Below, piece after piece: positions 9,437 through 21,203 of a DNA stretch of 64,000 bases. The notes under the pieces were generated by a model. That model ran no database searches and was not told the origin of the DNA. It was given only the letters and a program-made list of their open reading frames with translations. A program made the translations under genes and the position numbers. The stretch is taken from positions 1 to 64,000 of the forward strand of contig JAURPJ010000074.1 of the NCBI GenBank assembly GCA_030835305.1, written 5' to 3'. Position 1 is the stretch's first letter. Each line of letters opens with the position of its first letter. This DNA comes from Verrucomicrobiota bacterium. GTDB taxonomy: Bacteria; Verrucomicrobiota; Verrucomicrobiia; Verrucomicrobiales; Akkermansiaceae.

Positions 9437-9511
9437 TTTCGTCGGCAGAGTATCTGATTTGGAGACGGAATGCAAAACAACTCATCAAACCCGGAAAATC
9501 GCCATACAAAG

Positions 9512-9546
9512 AAAAACCCCGATGGATTGGATCCACGGGGGCTTTT
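9512..9546. terminator. rho-independent terminator, bidirectional form
   Basis: The arms CCCCG-TGGAT and ATCCA-CGGGG pair imperfectly around 9517-9541. An A tract lies on one side and TTTT on the other. It sits just past the end of the LamG gene, which is read leftward and stops at 9573, and is best placed to end that transcript. Confidence 0.65.
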
Positions 9547-9572
9547 GCAAGTTAAGTCTCCTTGCCTTACGG

Positions 9573-11756
9573 TTACTCTGCTAAGCGAATGCGATAGAAA
9601 ACCCTGGAATTTTCGGTATTGGGCGCGATGAAGCTGTCAATGGCTGTCGCACTGGTTTCACCGGGAAGAATCGACTCGCTATCACTGAGCTCAAGCCAAC
9701 TTCCCGGGGTCAGATCAAGGGAATACTCGAAGAAGTAGTCGCCCGGAGTCCCTATCCAGTCGATCGCAACATTTCCATTTTGGAGCTGGCGGATTGCGGT
9801 GACTCTGAGCTCTTGGTCAGCACCCGGCTCAAGCAACGCTCTGATTTCGTCCTCGCTCAATGCCCGGTCGTAGATTCTGATATCATCCATCTTCCCGGCC
9901 ACCGCGCGTCCCGGAAAAGTCCGGGCATTTCCAATGCGCACCCCATTGCTTGCGTTGGTATTGACGGTCGTTCCACCTTGAGCGGTCAAGGCGTCAAGAC
10001 TCCCATCAAGATAAAAAAGGGCGTCTCCAATCGTAGTCCCGAGAACCGGATCAAAAACAACCGCACAGTGATGCCACTCGCCGTCCACAATGGAAGTTGT
10101 GGCATTCGATCCCGACCCGGCAACCTCCGTTCTCAGCTGGCTAACTCCCGCAGTGTTAATCCGGGTATCAAACCTGGCTCCGGTCGCACCGGTTCCCCAG
10201 GAAACCAAAGTGGCGTTCAAGTTTGGCTGGACCAGATCTCCCTTAAACCAGAAAGCCAGAGTCCGGGCTGCATCACCTCCGACGCCATCGTATCCGGCGA
10301 CATCCACCCAACTTCCCGCCCCATCAAATACGATGGACGCAGTCGAGCCTCCGGGAGCAGGATCGTCGGTATCAAAGGTGGGGTTCCCCACAAAGATCCC
10401 GTCAAACGCTGCGCCACCTTCGCCAACCAAAATATCTCCGTCCAACTCTCCCGGGGCCTCTCCCACCTTCCAGTGAGCCACCGGAAGAGAGGCATCAACC
10501 AAGGTGATTGTGATGGACTCGGTCACATTTCCTTGTGAATTGGAAGCGGCCAAAGTGAAAGTTGTCTCCTCGTCCACCGATACAATCACACTGCCCGAGA
10601 CCGAATCCACTTCACCAATACCATTATCGATGACGACGGTGGAGCCATTGGTGACATCCCATGAGAGAGTGACATTTGAGCCAGGGCTCACTTCGGTGAC
10701 GTTCGAGGTAAAGGAATTGATGACGGCGACTTCGTCGACCGTGACAATTACTTCGAGGGACTCCGAACCAAGAGGCCCGGTCCCGGTCAGGGTGTAGGTT
10801 GTCGTCGCCGTTGGGGAAACGTCCAACGATCCCTCGCAGTCGATCGTTTGAGCCAGCACATCAACCGGCCCGGTCCCGTCATCAAGCGTCAATGCGGTAA
10901 GCTCGGGAGAAACCAACCAAGTCAACTCGGCGCTTTGTCCGGCATCCAAATATGCGGTCTTGGACCCAAAGGTTCCCAACGTGATTGAGTCGGAAAGAAA
11001 AGCTTTGTAGTGTTCTCCGATCTTTGAGTCCGAACTATCGCCATCGCCATCGGGATCATCCAGACGAGTCCCGTAGATCGCGACATCATCGACCACTCCA
11101 TTAAAAAACTGCGAGATGAGGTTTTTGTTGGAACCAATGACCCAACTTCCGTTCGCGGACTCGGGGACAGCCGTTCCGGTACCAGCTTCCACTCCATTCA
11201 CGTAAAACCGGAAGGTTGGATCCAAGCCACCGGCCACCGAACTTTGGTCAAAGGTCAAAACGATATGATCGAAACCATCTTCTGTATTGGTAACTCCAGA
11301 GTTCGTTGTCAATCCACCGGAAAATGTCGTAAAAAAGCCTCCCAGGTTCACTACTAAATTACTGCGACCGGGTCCTAGCGTCCCGTCCTGATTTGCGATG
11401 ACCACACCTTCGGCCACGGTATTGCCATTTGATTTAACAATTGCCTCAATCGTGAAATCCCCCGCCGATGGATCGAGGTCCAAGGGCGATATCAGATAAC
11501 CGTCACGATTGAATGTGACCCCTGCGCCGACGGCACCATCCTCACCGAAAACCGTCGTTCCCACGGGAGCGGAGTTATCGATATTAAGGTTGTTGCCGCT
11601 GGAATCGACAATCGTGGTGGCTCCCGGTCCTTCTTCAAAGCGATAGTAAACCAGTGGATTTGAGGAGAGGACGGTTGCAGGATAATCTGCAAACGCCGTG
11701 GGACCGACCAGAAGGGCGGCAAGCGTCGCTAGTTTCATGGGTTCTAATTTCATCAT
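9573..11756 (-). CDS. secreted LamG-domain (concanavalin A-like) protein
   Basis: 727 aa with an N-terminal signal peptide (LATLAALLVGPTAFA). The first LamG/Laminin_G_3 jelly roll (about 28-255) opens with NPLVYYRFEEGPGATTIVD. A middle stretch has two Ig-like or PKD-like units (INSFTSNVTEVSPGSNVTLSW). A second LamG domain (about 430-650) contains TLAFWFKGDL and GKMDDIRIYDRALSEDEI. The C-terminal ~70 residues form a small beta module ending FYRIRLAE. LamG domains bind carbohydrate or protein ligands at the cell surface. There is no PEP-CTERM anchor. The stop of the larger CotH gene lies 11 bp upstream, so the two form a pair. The specific ligand is unknown. Confidence 0.82.
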   Translation of the reverse strand: MMKLEPMKLATLAALLVGPTAFADYPATVLSSNPLVYYRFEEGPGATTIVDSSGNNLNIDNSAPVGTTVFGEDGAVGAGVTFNRDGYLISPLDLDPSAGDFTIEAIVKSNGNTVAEGVVIANQDGTLGPGRSNLVVNLGGFFTTFSGGLTTNSGVTNTEDGFDHIVLTFDQSSVAGGLDPTFRFYVNGVEAGTGTAVPESANGSWVIGSNKNLISQFFNGVVDDVAIYGTRLDDPDGDGDSSDSKIGEHYKAFLSDSITLGTFGSKTAYLDAGQSAELTWLVSPELTALTLDDGTGPVDVLAQTIDCEGSLDVSPTATTTYTLTGTGPLGSESLEVIVTVDEVAVINSFTSNVTEVSPGSNVTLSWDVTNGSTVVIDNGIGEVDSVSGSVIVSVDEETTFTLAASNSQGNVTESITITLVDASLPVAHWKVGEAPGELDGDILVGEGGAAFDGIFVGNPTFDTDDPAPGGSTASIVFDGAGSWVDVAGYDGVGGDAARTLAFWFKGDLVQPNLNATLVSWGTGATGARFDTRINTAGVSQLRTEVAGSGSNATTSIVDGEWHHCAVVFDPVLGTTIGDALFYLDGSLDALTAQGGTTVNTNASNGVRIGNARTFPGRAVAGKMDDIRIYDRALSEDEIRALLEPGADQELRVTAIRQLQNGNVAIDWIGTPGDYFFEYSLDLTPGSWLELSDSESILPGETSATAIDSFIAPNTENSRVFYRIRLAE

Positions 11757-11766
11757 TTAATGTGTG

Positions 11767-14700
11767 TTAAGGATTTCGAATGACCCGAACGCGAAGGAAC
11801 TGCCGGGTTTCTACCGGAAAAGAATTTGGGCTGCTATAGGTCACTTTCTCAAGACCATTTCCCTGTGACGCCGAATCCGTAAGATCCGCCAAAGTCGACC
11901 AGTCCACCAAATCAGAAGAAACCTGGACGGTCAGATTTAGGTCGGGAGTTTTCATTAGACGATCGAATTGAAGCGAAACAACTCCGTCCTTTACCACGAC
12001 GTCAGCGAACGAACCAGACAAGAACTGCTTCGGATCAACACCTAGGGCATAGTGCATGAGATTGGTGAAACCATCGCCATTGGCATCCACCCCAGGTGCA
12101 CTGGCGGAGGGGTCCGTAAGTTCACTTTCCGAGAAATACGCTTGAATCCACGACTCGTAATCATTGCTGTGCGGGAGAGGATTGGTGGCACCGGGAGACC
12201 CTCCCACCTCGCGACTTGTCGCCCAACTGAGGCGATTGTCCCAAGTCGACCAATCGGCCGTCTCATCACGAAAATCCAAACTATAACCGGAATCCCGCGC
12301 GGCCGGGAACCATCCACCCCCGTAGTCAAACGAGAGAATATTCTCCCCCGCCGTATCTCGCAGAGTAACCTGCTCCCCTCCGTTATTCAAAGCTCCTGAA
12401 AAGACCCCCACGATTTTGACTCCAGGAAAATGAGCGGGATTGGAAACCACTAATCCAAGCTCTCCGGGAGCAAGCGAACCGTCGAGTTGGGCTTCCACAC
12501 CGTCCGTGAAACGAATCCCGGCGAGATCCAATGCCCCAGGACCAATATTCACCAACTCAATAAACTCAAAATCTCTCCCTCCCAGCGGAGCAAAATGCAT
12601 CTCAGTGATGCGAAGATACTTCTGCGGATCACTTTCCTCCGATGGCGTAAGGAGATCATCGACGACGATGCCTTCGGCATTGGTCAGGGTAATCACTTCC
12701 CCACGAGCGGAAACCTGTCCGGCATAGTCGCCCTCCACATTCAAGCCCTCCCCCCCGGTCGGGCTGGTTGCACGACTTCGGAACACCTCCACCTTCGGAC
12801 TAAGGTATAGGCTGCCATTGGCCTCAAGAATGGTGCCCGGCAGGAATTCCAACTCAACCCCGCCGCTAATGGTCCAGCCACTAAGATCAATCGCCTCATC
12901 CGAGGCATTCACGACCTCGATATACTCCTCGTCTTGGTTCAGAGAAGGTGGAGTTCCCTCAACCTCGCCAAATGTCACCGGAGTCTCTGCTCTCACCGGC
13001 CCTGGCAGCAGTGCCGAGCTTGTCTGCGGAGTCGGATAGCTGGCCAAATTCGCCGCCATGTGCGTTACCGAAAGATGGGTTCTTCGAGGGGCCAAATAAT
13101 CATCCCTAAGAACAGAAAGAGCCTGGGCCAGGGATTGCGACTGACCAAACTGCCCCCACTTGGCCCGGTCCAAAACAGCATCGTTGCCAAGCATCATCTC
13201 CATGAAATCAAGTCGATCATCCACCACCTGGCTCATCAGAACTTCATCCACCAGGGTCTGCAAACGTCGACGAAACATATTCTTCACCCGGTCGTTTTCG
13301 AGGAGCTTATCGATGAGGCGGTTCCAATTTCGATTGCCCGGCAATTCCTGGATACCCACGAAAGGATGACTCGGTGAAATACGCACATTCGCATTCCGTC
13401 CACCCAAAACATAATCCGACGTCGCCCAGATCCCATCGTGGGCAATATTGTCATTCGTCATAAAATGACTTCCCCAGGTCAAGTCGGTATCCCAAGGCAA
13501 CTGCGTCCATTCACCGCTCCCTTCGGTATCCCGATACAGGTAGTAGTTCTTCGACATATTGTCGTTGTTCTGAGTTAGAACAGTCGCTGCGAGATAGTTC
13601 AGCTGACGGGGCAGGTCGACATGATCGAAGATGAAATTCTCAAGCGTGGCCCCGCTCGAATTCATCCCGCTCAAGAAGGCCGAGAGATCGGCATTGGATT
13701 CAAAACGACGATTTTTCTTCTCCACCCCCGAGGTCCCGCTCGTCCCGGGGTTGAACATTTTGTAGAGAGCCCCATCGTCATCCATACGACCTTCACGGCG
13801 CAGCAACCTCTTGTCGACCTGCTCGGTATAGGCAGCCGCGCTGAAGAATTGACCATTTTGTTCAACGCGCATGAGGAAACATTCGGGACCCGGCGAGCCA
13901 GATAGATCATAAACCTCATAAGTCAGCGGCTGCCTTACGTATGCTTTATCCGTCCACGTTGTGTTGAGATTAAACTCCTCGGCCCTCACTCCACCCAACT
14001 GGTCGACCGTCCGGAAATGATGTCCCGTATTGAAATCAAACTTGTAGCTCTTCTTGGAAAGCCCCGCCGATGACCCACCGCGGATTCGGCAAAAAACATT
14101 ATCGTAAAATTCGCCCAAATGCATCACCGCGACTCTCGTCCCGGTTCGGGTGTTGGCTGCACCGGGATTTTCAACAAACCACTCCAGAACCGGCAGGTCG
14201 GAATCCATTGCCGGGTCAAGCGCAACCGTCCCGTAATACTCGGGCGAATTGAGCGGATCAAAAAAGAAAGGGTTTGCCGAGACCAGGCCGCTGACGTCGC
14301 GGGACTCCACACGCCACCGGATCATTTCACCCGCCTGCAATCCCATCAGCGGAAGATCAGCCGAATAAACTCCATCTCCCGCAAACTCATCGGGAGAAAC
14401 TCCATCGTCCAACATCTCAAGTGAGCTTTCCACCAGATATCCACGCCGATAAATAAGATCCACTCGTGCAATCGCATTCTCACTTGCGGAAACTTCAGCG
14501 GTGATCGTCAAAGAACTCTGAGAAGAGAGATCCGGGCGCTCTGGATTTTCGGTCACTTTGCGTATGACTGGCCCCAGATCAGTCGAACCACCTCCGTTGA
14601 CTTCTCCGGGAGAAGGAGTCGGCATATAAATCAGTTCACTTGCGCCATCCCCACTGACCTGCGCAGTCAACTCGCCGTCGAAAAGAAAATCGGAACTCGA

Positions 14701-15672
14701 CGGGCTGCTATTCAAACCATGCACCGCAAGGATATTTTCTCCCGTCACCAAACTAACCTGACTCAAATCAATCGTAAAAGGCTCCTGTGCGATAGCCTCG
14801 GTATCATTGTGATTGCCTCGCGCCCTCGCTTCGAAATCCCAGACCCCGTCACTGGGCTCAAATGCCGACACTAGGATTGGGCTACCGTTGATGTAAATTG
14901 CAAAGCCGTCGTCATATCGGGCCTTAAATTGCAGTGCCGCGATTGCAGCCGGATCAGCAACCGCAAATGGAACCCGGAGATAAACCGTGGTATTTTCTAA
15001 ATAAAGAGGCTCCTGCAGATCTCCACCCGTCCCGATAAAATCATCATAGGCGTCCGAACTCGCGGTGGCGTAGCCCACCCCCATCCGGGCGCCCGTCCAT
15101 CCGCTGTCATCAAAACCTAATTCGTGAAACGGAGCCGCTCCACCTACATCATAGTTGGCATTCTCCGGGACCAAATAGCGCAAAAGCGTCTCTGCCCCGA
15201 CCAGGGTCACTGAACTGGAATCCACCGCGCCAATTCCGAAGGAAACGTCCGAGTATTGCACCGGATAGCTTGGCCCGTATTCCGACTCGATGGTGACACC
15301 ATCCGGACGGACCAGACCGAGGTATTCACCTGAAGCACTCAACTTAAAATCGGTGTGCAATTCGTGGCCCGCGATTGCGCGGTCCTTTCCCGAAGCAAAA
15401 ATCACCAACTTTTCACCGGGAGCCAAACTCACCTGCGGAATCAACCATCTTTGTAACTCGTCTGCGTCATCCGTGAGTGCCCACCCGAAGAGATCGAGAG
15501 TTCCACCCGAGAGATTCGAAAGCTCAATCCAATCGGAATTTTCACCATCTTCATCCGTAATGCCGGAAACATTGGAAGCCAGAAATTCACTAATTACCGC
15601 ATCTTGAGCACTTGCAAAGGTGAGCCCAAGATGAGAAAGAAATAGCGTGATGAGGGGAAGACGTGGGATCAT
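11767..15672 (-). CDS. secreted lamin-tail and CotH-domain protein
   Basis: 1301 aa with a signal peptide (LPLITLFLSHLGLTFASA). A lamin-tail domain follows at about 22-130 (DAVISEFLASNVSGITDEDG, DWIELSNLSGG). A second jelly-roll region has sugar-binding-like features (AVHGLNSSPSSSDFLFDGEL). The CotH kinase-like domain covers about 480-820, with KKSYKFDFN, TWTDKAYVRQPLTYEVYD and QLPWDTDLTWGSH. Two more lamin-tail units occur at about 900-1140 (EEYIEVVNASDEAIDLSGWT; FEFIELVNIGPGALDLAGI). A Ca-loop-like DANGDGFTNLMHYALGVDP precedes a C-terminal beta module ending FLRVRVIRNP. CotH proteins include spore-coat protein kinases; here the export signal implies an extracellular role, and whether it phosphorylates anything is unknown. 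The gene starts at the ATG at 15672 and pairs with the LamG gene downstream. Confidence 0.84.
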   Translation of the reverse strand: MIPRLPLITLFLSHLGLTFASAQDAVISEFLASNVSGITDEDGENSDWIELSNLSGGTLDLFGWALTDDADELQRWLIPQVSLAPGEKLVIFASGKDRAIAGHELHTDFKLSASGEYLGLVRPDGVTIESEYGPSYPVQYSDVSFGIGAVDSSSVTLVGAETLLRYLVPENANYDVGGAAPFHELGFDDSGWTGARMGVGYATASSDAYDDFIGTGGDLQEPLYLENTTVYLRVPFAVADPAAIAALQFKARYDDGFAIYINGSPILVSAFEPSDGVWDFEARARGNHNDTEAIAQEPFTIDLSQVSLVTGENILAVHGLNSSPSSSDFLFDGELTAQVSGDGASELIYMPTPSPGEVNGGGSTDLGPVIRKVTENPERPDLSSQSSLTITAEVSASENAIARVDLIYRRGYLVESSLEMLDDGVSPDEFAGDGVYSADLPLMGLQAGEMIRWRVESRDVSGLVSANPFFFDPLNSPEYYGTVALDPAMDSDLPVLEWFVENPGAANTRTGTRVAVMHLGEFYDNVFCRIRGGSSAGLSKKSYKFDFNTGHHFRTVDQLGGVRAEEFNLNTTWTDKAYVRQPLTYEVYDLSGSPGPECFLMRVEQNGQFFSAAAYTEQVDKRLLRREGRMDDDGALYKMFNPGTSGTSGVEKKNRRFESNADLSAFLSGMNSSGATLENFIFDHVDLPRQLNYLAATVLTQNNDNMSKNYYLYRDTEGSGEWTQLPWDTDLTWGSHFMTNDNIAHDGIWATSDYVLGGRNANVRISPSHPFVGIQELPGNRNWNRLIDKLLENDRVKNMFRRRLQTLVDEVLMSQVVDDRLDFMEMMLGNDAVLDRAKWGQFGQSQSLAQALSVLRDDYLAPRRTHLSVTHMAANLASYPTPQTSSALLPGPVRAETPVTFGEVEGTPPSLNQDEEYIEVVNASDEAIDLSGWTISGGVELEFLPGTILEANGSLYLSPKVEVFRSRATSPTGGEGLNVEGDYAGQVSARGEVITLTNAEGIVVDDLLTPSEESDPQKYLRITEMHFAPLGGRDFEFIELVNIGPGALDLAGIRFTDGVEAQLDGSLAPGELGLVVSNPAHFPGVKIVGVFSGALNNGGEQVTLRDTAGENILSFDYGGGWFPAARDSGYSLDFRDETADWSTWDNRLSWATSREVGGSPGATNPLPHSNDYESWIQAYFSESELTDPSASAPGVDANGDGFTNLMHYALGVDPKQFLSGSFADVVVKDGVVSLQFDRLMKTPDLNLTVQVSSDLVDWSTLADLTDSASQGNGLEKVTYSSPNSFPVETRQFLRVRVIRNP

Positions 15673-15749
15673 GGAAAAAATAAAACGACCTTCGTTTAAG
15701 AAGAGCCGCCTTGAAAGAAGTCAAAGGCTTGACGCCGATTAATCTCTGA

Positions 15750-16442
15750 TTACTTCCGGCGACGGATGGTCAGACCCAGCAGCCCCAGTGCCGCAAGTAG
15801 AGATGAACTGGGCTCGGGTACGGCTGCAATCGCGGTCGCCGTAGTTCCACTGAATGTCAAAATTGAGGGATCCTCCGCAAAGGTAATACCCCCGACCACA
15901 ATATCGGCCCCTTGTTCGGTAAACTCAGCGACAGTCGGGAGAGTCAGTTGAGCTCCGGGCTGAAGGACGATCGTAGTCTTTTCCGTCTGACTGTTGATGG
16001 GATCACCGCCACCTCGGAAGGTCAGGCTACTCGTCGAATCGACGTTAATTTCGATTCCCACCGAAGCAAACTGAGCGTTCATACTTGAGCCTCCGAGAAT
16101 GTTCAAAGTTGAAACTGCATCCCCGGCATCATTCACGCCTGTGAAACCATTATTATTGGTAAAGGTCAATGAAGTAGCGGAAAGGGTTACAGAAAATCCG
16201 TCTCCAATATCAAGATTGGTGAAGGCCCCGCTCGGTTCATTGATCGTCGCATCAGAAATTATGATATCATCGTCGGTCGGCTCGGAAACAGAAGCAGATC
16301 CGGACCCGGAAAAATCCCAATTGGCAGTGTCATAAAAGTCATCGTTGGTTCCTCCCCCAGTCCAAGTAATCACCCCCTGACATGAAAGACACGTTACGAG
16401 GATTAGGGATCCTTTAAGAATCAATGTTCTTTTTATAGTCAT
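15750..16442 (-). CDS. PEP-CTERM sorting-signal protein, autotransporter-like beta repeats
   Basis: 230 aa from the ATG at 16442, which begins a good signal peptide (MTIKRTLILKGSLILVTCLS). Mature sequence starts ITWTGGGTNDDFYDTANWD, the opening of many passenger-like beta-helix proteins. The body is Thr/Ser/Gly-rich beta structure. The C-terminus is a textbook PEP-CTERM signal: AAVPEPSSSLL, a short hydrophobic helix, then RRRK. Such proteins are processed by an exosortase and held in or shed from the envelope. No exosortase gene lies in this window. The molecular role of the body is unknown. Confidence 0.85.
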   Translation of the reverse strand: MTIKRTLILKGSLILVTCLSCQGVITWTGGGTNDDFYDTANWDFSGSGSASVSEPTDDDIIISDATINEPSGAFTNLDIGDGFSVTLSATSLTFTNNNGFTGVNDAGDAVSTLNILGGSSMNAQFASVGIEINVDSTSSLTFRGGGDPINSQTEKTTIVLQPGAQLTLPTVAEFTEQGADIVVGGITFAEDPSILTFSGTTATAIAAVPEPSSSLLAALGLLGLTIRRRK

Positions 16443-16523
16443 GGGAGAAATGAAAAGCATATCAAGAAAGGTAAAAAAAGCCTCAAATACTATTTTTCAA
16501 CGATTCAGCTCATTGGTCATATG

Positions 16524-16554
16524 AAAAAGCCGGACGGTTTCCCGTCCGGCTTTT
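16524..16554. terminator. strong hairpin terminator after groEL
   Basis: AAAAGCCGGACGG-TTT-CCCGTCCGGCTTTT forms a near-perfect stem with A and T tracts on either side. It follows the groEL stop at 16587 in the leftward direction and marks the end of the chaperonin transcript. Confidence 0.88.
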
Positions 16555-16586
16555 GAATGATTTGCGGGAGGCAAACCGGCGATAAC

Positions 16587-18233
<1,647 letters not shown>

Positions 18234-18255
18234 TTAAATTTTGAGGGTTGATTGA

Positions 18256-18549
18256 TTAGTCTTCGAGGACACCGAGGATGTCGGACTGGGAGAGGATAAG
18301 TTGATCTTCTCCGTTCACTTTGACATCGGTGCCACCGTATTTGGAGATGAGAACCTTGTCGCCGACTTTGACATCGAAGACGATATCTTTGCCATTTTCG
18401 TCGGTACCCCCGGTGCCGAGAGCGGTCACTTCAGCTTCTTGGGGTTTTTCCTGAGCGGAGTCAGGAAGAACGATGCCTCCCGCGGAGACTGCTTCTGCTT
18501 CGAGCCGCTTCACGAGGACGCGGTTTCCGAGTGGTTTTATACTAGCCAT
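18256..18549 (-). CDS. groES: co-chaperonin GroES
   Basis: 97 aa heptameric lid for GroEL. The start ASIKPLGNRVLVKRLEAE, the mobile-loop region AVSAGGIVLPDSAQEKPQEA, and the KVGDKVLISKYGGTDVKV strand are all in place. It is first in the groES-groEL pair and follows dnaK on the same strand after an 82-bp gap that holds a hairpin. No CIRCE operator (TTAGCACTC-N9-GAGTGCTAA) is visible in that gap. Confidence 0.97.
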   Translation of the reverse strand: MASIKPLGNRVLVKRLEAEAVSAGGIVLPDSAQEKPQEAEVTALGTGGTDENGKDIVFDVKVGDKVLISKYGGTDVKVNGEDQLILSQSDILGVLED

Positions 18550-18585
18550 TGTTTTTAGTTTATTGGTTTGTTTTTGGTTGTTTTA

Positions 18586-18615
18586 CGCGCTCCCCTTGAA
18601 ACAAGGGGGGGCGCG
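18586..18615 (-). terminator. GC-rich hairpin between dnaK and groES
   Basis: Arms GCGCTCCCCTTG and CAAGGGG(G)GGCGC pair around AAA. It could terminate dnaK or attenuate read-through into groES. The 3' side on the transcribed strand is A-rich, not a clean U run, so termination is uncertain. Confidence 0.5.
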
Positions 18616-18631
18616 AGATTCTTTCAGTGGT

Positions 18632-20560
18632 TTATTTGTCGGCATCGACGACCTCGGCGTCGACAACCTTGCCTTTTGCCTGACGGGGTTCGCCGTCCTC
18701 ATCATCAGCGGGCTCGACCTCCGGCGCTCCATCCATATCGGGCATCTGGGCACCAGCCGCTTGCGCGGCCTGAACGAGTTCGCCAAGTGACTTTTCAAGC
18801 TCCTCAGTAGTGGACTTGATAAGTTCGAGATCGTCGGCCTTGAGAGCTCCTTTGACGGCATCCACCTTGGCAGTGAGAGACTCCTTGAGCTCTGCCGGTG
18901 CTTCTTCGGGAAGCTCGCCCAGCTGTTTCTCGACCTGATAGACGATAGACTCCGCCTTGTTCTTGGTGTCGACTGCTTCGGCACGCTTCTTATCGTCCTC
19001 GGCGTGAGCTTCGGCTTCGCGCTTGGCCTTCTCGATCTCCTCTTCGGAGAGACCGCTGGAACCTTCGATGGAAATCTTCTGTTCCTTGCCAGATTTCTTG
19101 TCCGTCGCAGAGACGTGTAGAATCCCGTTGGCATCAATGTCGAAGGTCACCTCAATCTGCGGCATGCCGCGGGGGGCGGCTTCGAGTCCCGAAAGCTGGA
19201 AGTTACCGAGAAGTTTGTTGTCGGCGAACAGCGGGCGCTCGCCCTGACAGATGCGGATGTCGACGGCAGGCTGGTTATCAGCTGCGGTGGAGAAGATTTG
19301 TGACTTCTTCACCGGAACAGTCGTGTTCCGCTCGATCATCGCGGTGGCGCGGCTGCCCTCGGTCTCGATGGAGAGGGTGAGAGGAGTCACGTCAAGAAGG
19401 AGGACGTCCTTCACGTCGCCCTGGAGAACCCCCCCCTGAATGGCAGCACCGATGGCGACCACTTCATCGGGGTTCACACCTTGGTGGGGAGCCTTGCTGG
19501 CGAGTTCTTCGGCAGTCTCAACCACCTTTGGCATGCGGGTCATTCCGCCGACCAGAACGAGTTCGTCGAGTTCACCTGCGCTCACGCCGGCTTCCTTGAG
19601 ACAATCAGTAACCGGCTTTTTGGTCCGGGAGAAAAGGTGATCAGTGAGCTGCTCGAGCTTGTTGCGGCTCAAGCCAAGCTGGATGTGCTTGGGCCCTGTG
19701 GCATCCGCGGTGATAAAGGGCAGGTTGAGATCGTAGTTTTGTGAGGAAGAGAGAGCAATCTTCGCCTTCTCAGCCTCTTCCTTTATCCGCTGAAGGGCGT
19801 CGGGTTGACCAGAAAGATCAATCCCTTCCTTCTCTTTGAAGTCGGCTACAATGAAGTCGATGAGAGCGTTGTCCCAATCGTCACCACCGAGCTGGGTGTC
19901 ACCGTCGGTTGCGAGGACCTCGAAAACACCGTCCGAGATCTCGAGGACCGAGATGTCGAAAGTCCCCCCACCGAGATCATAAATTGCCACTTTCTGGTCG
20001 GCTTTGGAATCAAGACCGTAGGCCAAAGAGGCCGCTGTTGGCTCGTTGATGATGCGGCGCACCTTCAGACCGGCGATTTCCCCGGCAGCCTTGGTTGCGT
20101 TCCGCTGGGAGTCGTTGAAATAGGCTGGAACCGTGATAACCGCTTCAGTGATGGTCTCACCGAGCTTGGCTTCTGCGTCCGACTTGAGCTTGCCGAGGAC
20201 GATCGCGGCGATCTCCTGCGGTGAGAAAACCTTCTTTCCGCCTTCAACGTCGACCTCGATGTGAGCGTCGCCGTTGTCTGCCTTCACGATGGTGTAAGGC
20301 ACGCGTTTATCCTCAGCGGTGAGTTCGTCGTATTTACGACCAATGAGGCGCTTAGCCGAGAAAACGGTGTTTTTCGCGTTGGTGACGGCTTGGCGCTTGG
20401 CAGCCTGCCCGACAAGGCGCTCACCATTTTTCGCGAAAGCGACTACTGAAGGAGTGGTGCGTGCGCCTTCCGAGTTTTCAAGAACGGTAGCTTCACCACC
20501 CTCCATGACAGACATACAGGAGTTTGTGGTGCCTAAATCAATTCCGAGAATTTTACCCAT
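18632..20560 (-). CDS. dnaK: molecular chaperone DnaK (Hsp70)
   Basis: 642 aa, full length. The ATPase domain begins [21 protein letters not shown] and contains [42 protein letters not shown] and [12 protein letters not shown]. The linker [15 protein letters not shown] leads into the substrate-binding domain, with the helical lid after residue 510. The acidic tail lacks the extreme E. coli EEVKDKK end and ends [13 protein letters not shown]. The upstream region (20561 onward) shows one good half of a CIRCE-like site (GAGTGCAAA on the minus strand) but no convincing second half. dnaJ, grpE and hrcA are not nearby. Confidence 0.98.
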   Translation of the reverse strand: MGKILGIDLGTTNSCMSVMEGGEATVLENSEGARTTPSVVAFAKNGERLVGQAAKRQAVTNAKNTVFSAKRLIGRKYDELTAEDKRVPYTIVKADNGDAHIEVDVEGGKKVFSPQEIAAIVLGKLKSDAEAKLGETITEAVITVPAYFNDSQRNATKAAGEIAGLKVRRIINEPTAASLAYGLDSKADQKVAIYDLGGGTFDISVLEISDGVFEVLATDGDTQLGGDDWDNALIDFIVADFKEKEGIDLSGQPDALQRIKEEAEKAKIALSSSQNYDLNLPFITADATGPKHIQLGLSRNKLEQLTDHLFSRTKKPVTDCLKEAGVSAGELDELVLVGGMTRMPKVVETAEELASKAPHQGVNPDEVVAIGAAIQGGVLQGDVKDVLLLDVTPLTLSIETEGSRATAMIERNTTVPVKKSQIFSTAADNQPAVDIRICQGERPLFADNKLLGNFQLSGLEAAPRGMPQIEVTFDIDANGILHVSATDKKSGKEQKISIEGSSGLSEEEIEKAKREAEAHAEDDKKRAEAVDTKNKAESIVYQVEKQLGELPEEAPAELKESLTAKVDAVKGALKADDLELIKSTTEELEKSLGELVQAAQAAGAQMPDMDGAPEVEPADDEDGEPRQAKGKVVDAEVVDADK

Positions 20561-21203
20561 GATCTTATTTCTTTCTGGTTAACTTGTTTTGGAAAACTGG
20601 TCTTGCGGCCGATACTATTTGCACTCCTATGGCAAGAGATGTGCCAATCACCGAAATCGTTGAACTAAGGGCAAAACATCGAGGTGGATTGACAGAATTG
20701 CGCCAAAATGTCACATTTCAAACTAAGCTCGAACGACAAGGTGTCACACTTGGCCGGCTTTCGCGTCTTTTCGCTTCCTCCGGGGTATTCTGCTGAAGCT
20801 CTTGCCTTTTGCAAGAAAGCCCTGTACAAACAAACGCCACTGGAAAATTTTTGCGGCATCGATCAAAAGAACTGCCTCCGGAGCGGCCACTCTGATTTCA
20901 GAGATCGAAGATCAAGATCTCATCCGAAATTCAGCCGGGATCCCGGATGCCAAACCCCCTGCTACGGCCCTCAACTGGCTCCGCACACCTCCCGGAAACG
21001 AGCCTGCCGAGGAGGCGATTCGGAACACTCTTTCCTCCCAACATGTCGGCGCCTGGAGATGCCAAATTCGTCATCAAAAGGGTGAGGCCTGAAAACATGG
21101 CATGGCTTCGGGCGAACTTCACAGAGTAGCTCCCTGGTCAAAAGCAGATCAACCACAAGGCTGGTCTTGAGGTCTGGCGATCACTCGCCTAGCCTTCCTC
21201 CCT
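20561..21203. other. 643-bp gap with no confident gene
   Basis: Only short competing frames are present. On the plus strand, 20629-20796 reads as a 55-residue charged peptide (MARDVPITEIVELRAKHRGG...) and 20802-21092 as 96 residues (including EIEDQDLIRNSAGIPDAKPP). The second looks somewhat protein-like and could be a remnant, but neither has a clear start or known family. Two TGTCAC words (20709-20714 and 20742-20747) lie 33 bp apart, and a TTGACA occurs at 20689-20694. The part next to 20560 must hold the dnaK promoter. Confidence 0.45.

Noticed and set aside
20604-20640. CIRCE operator upstream of dnaK
   Set aside because: One half (GAGTGCAAA on the minus strand) fits, but the other half matches at only about 4 of 9 positions with correct spacing. 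Not enough for HrcA control.
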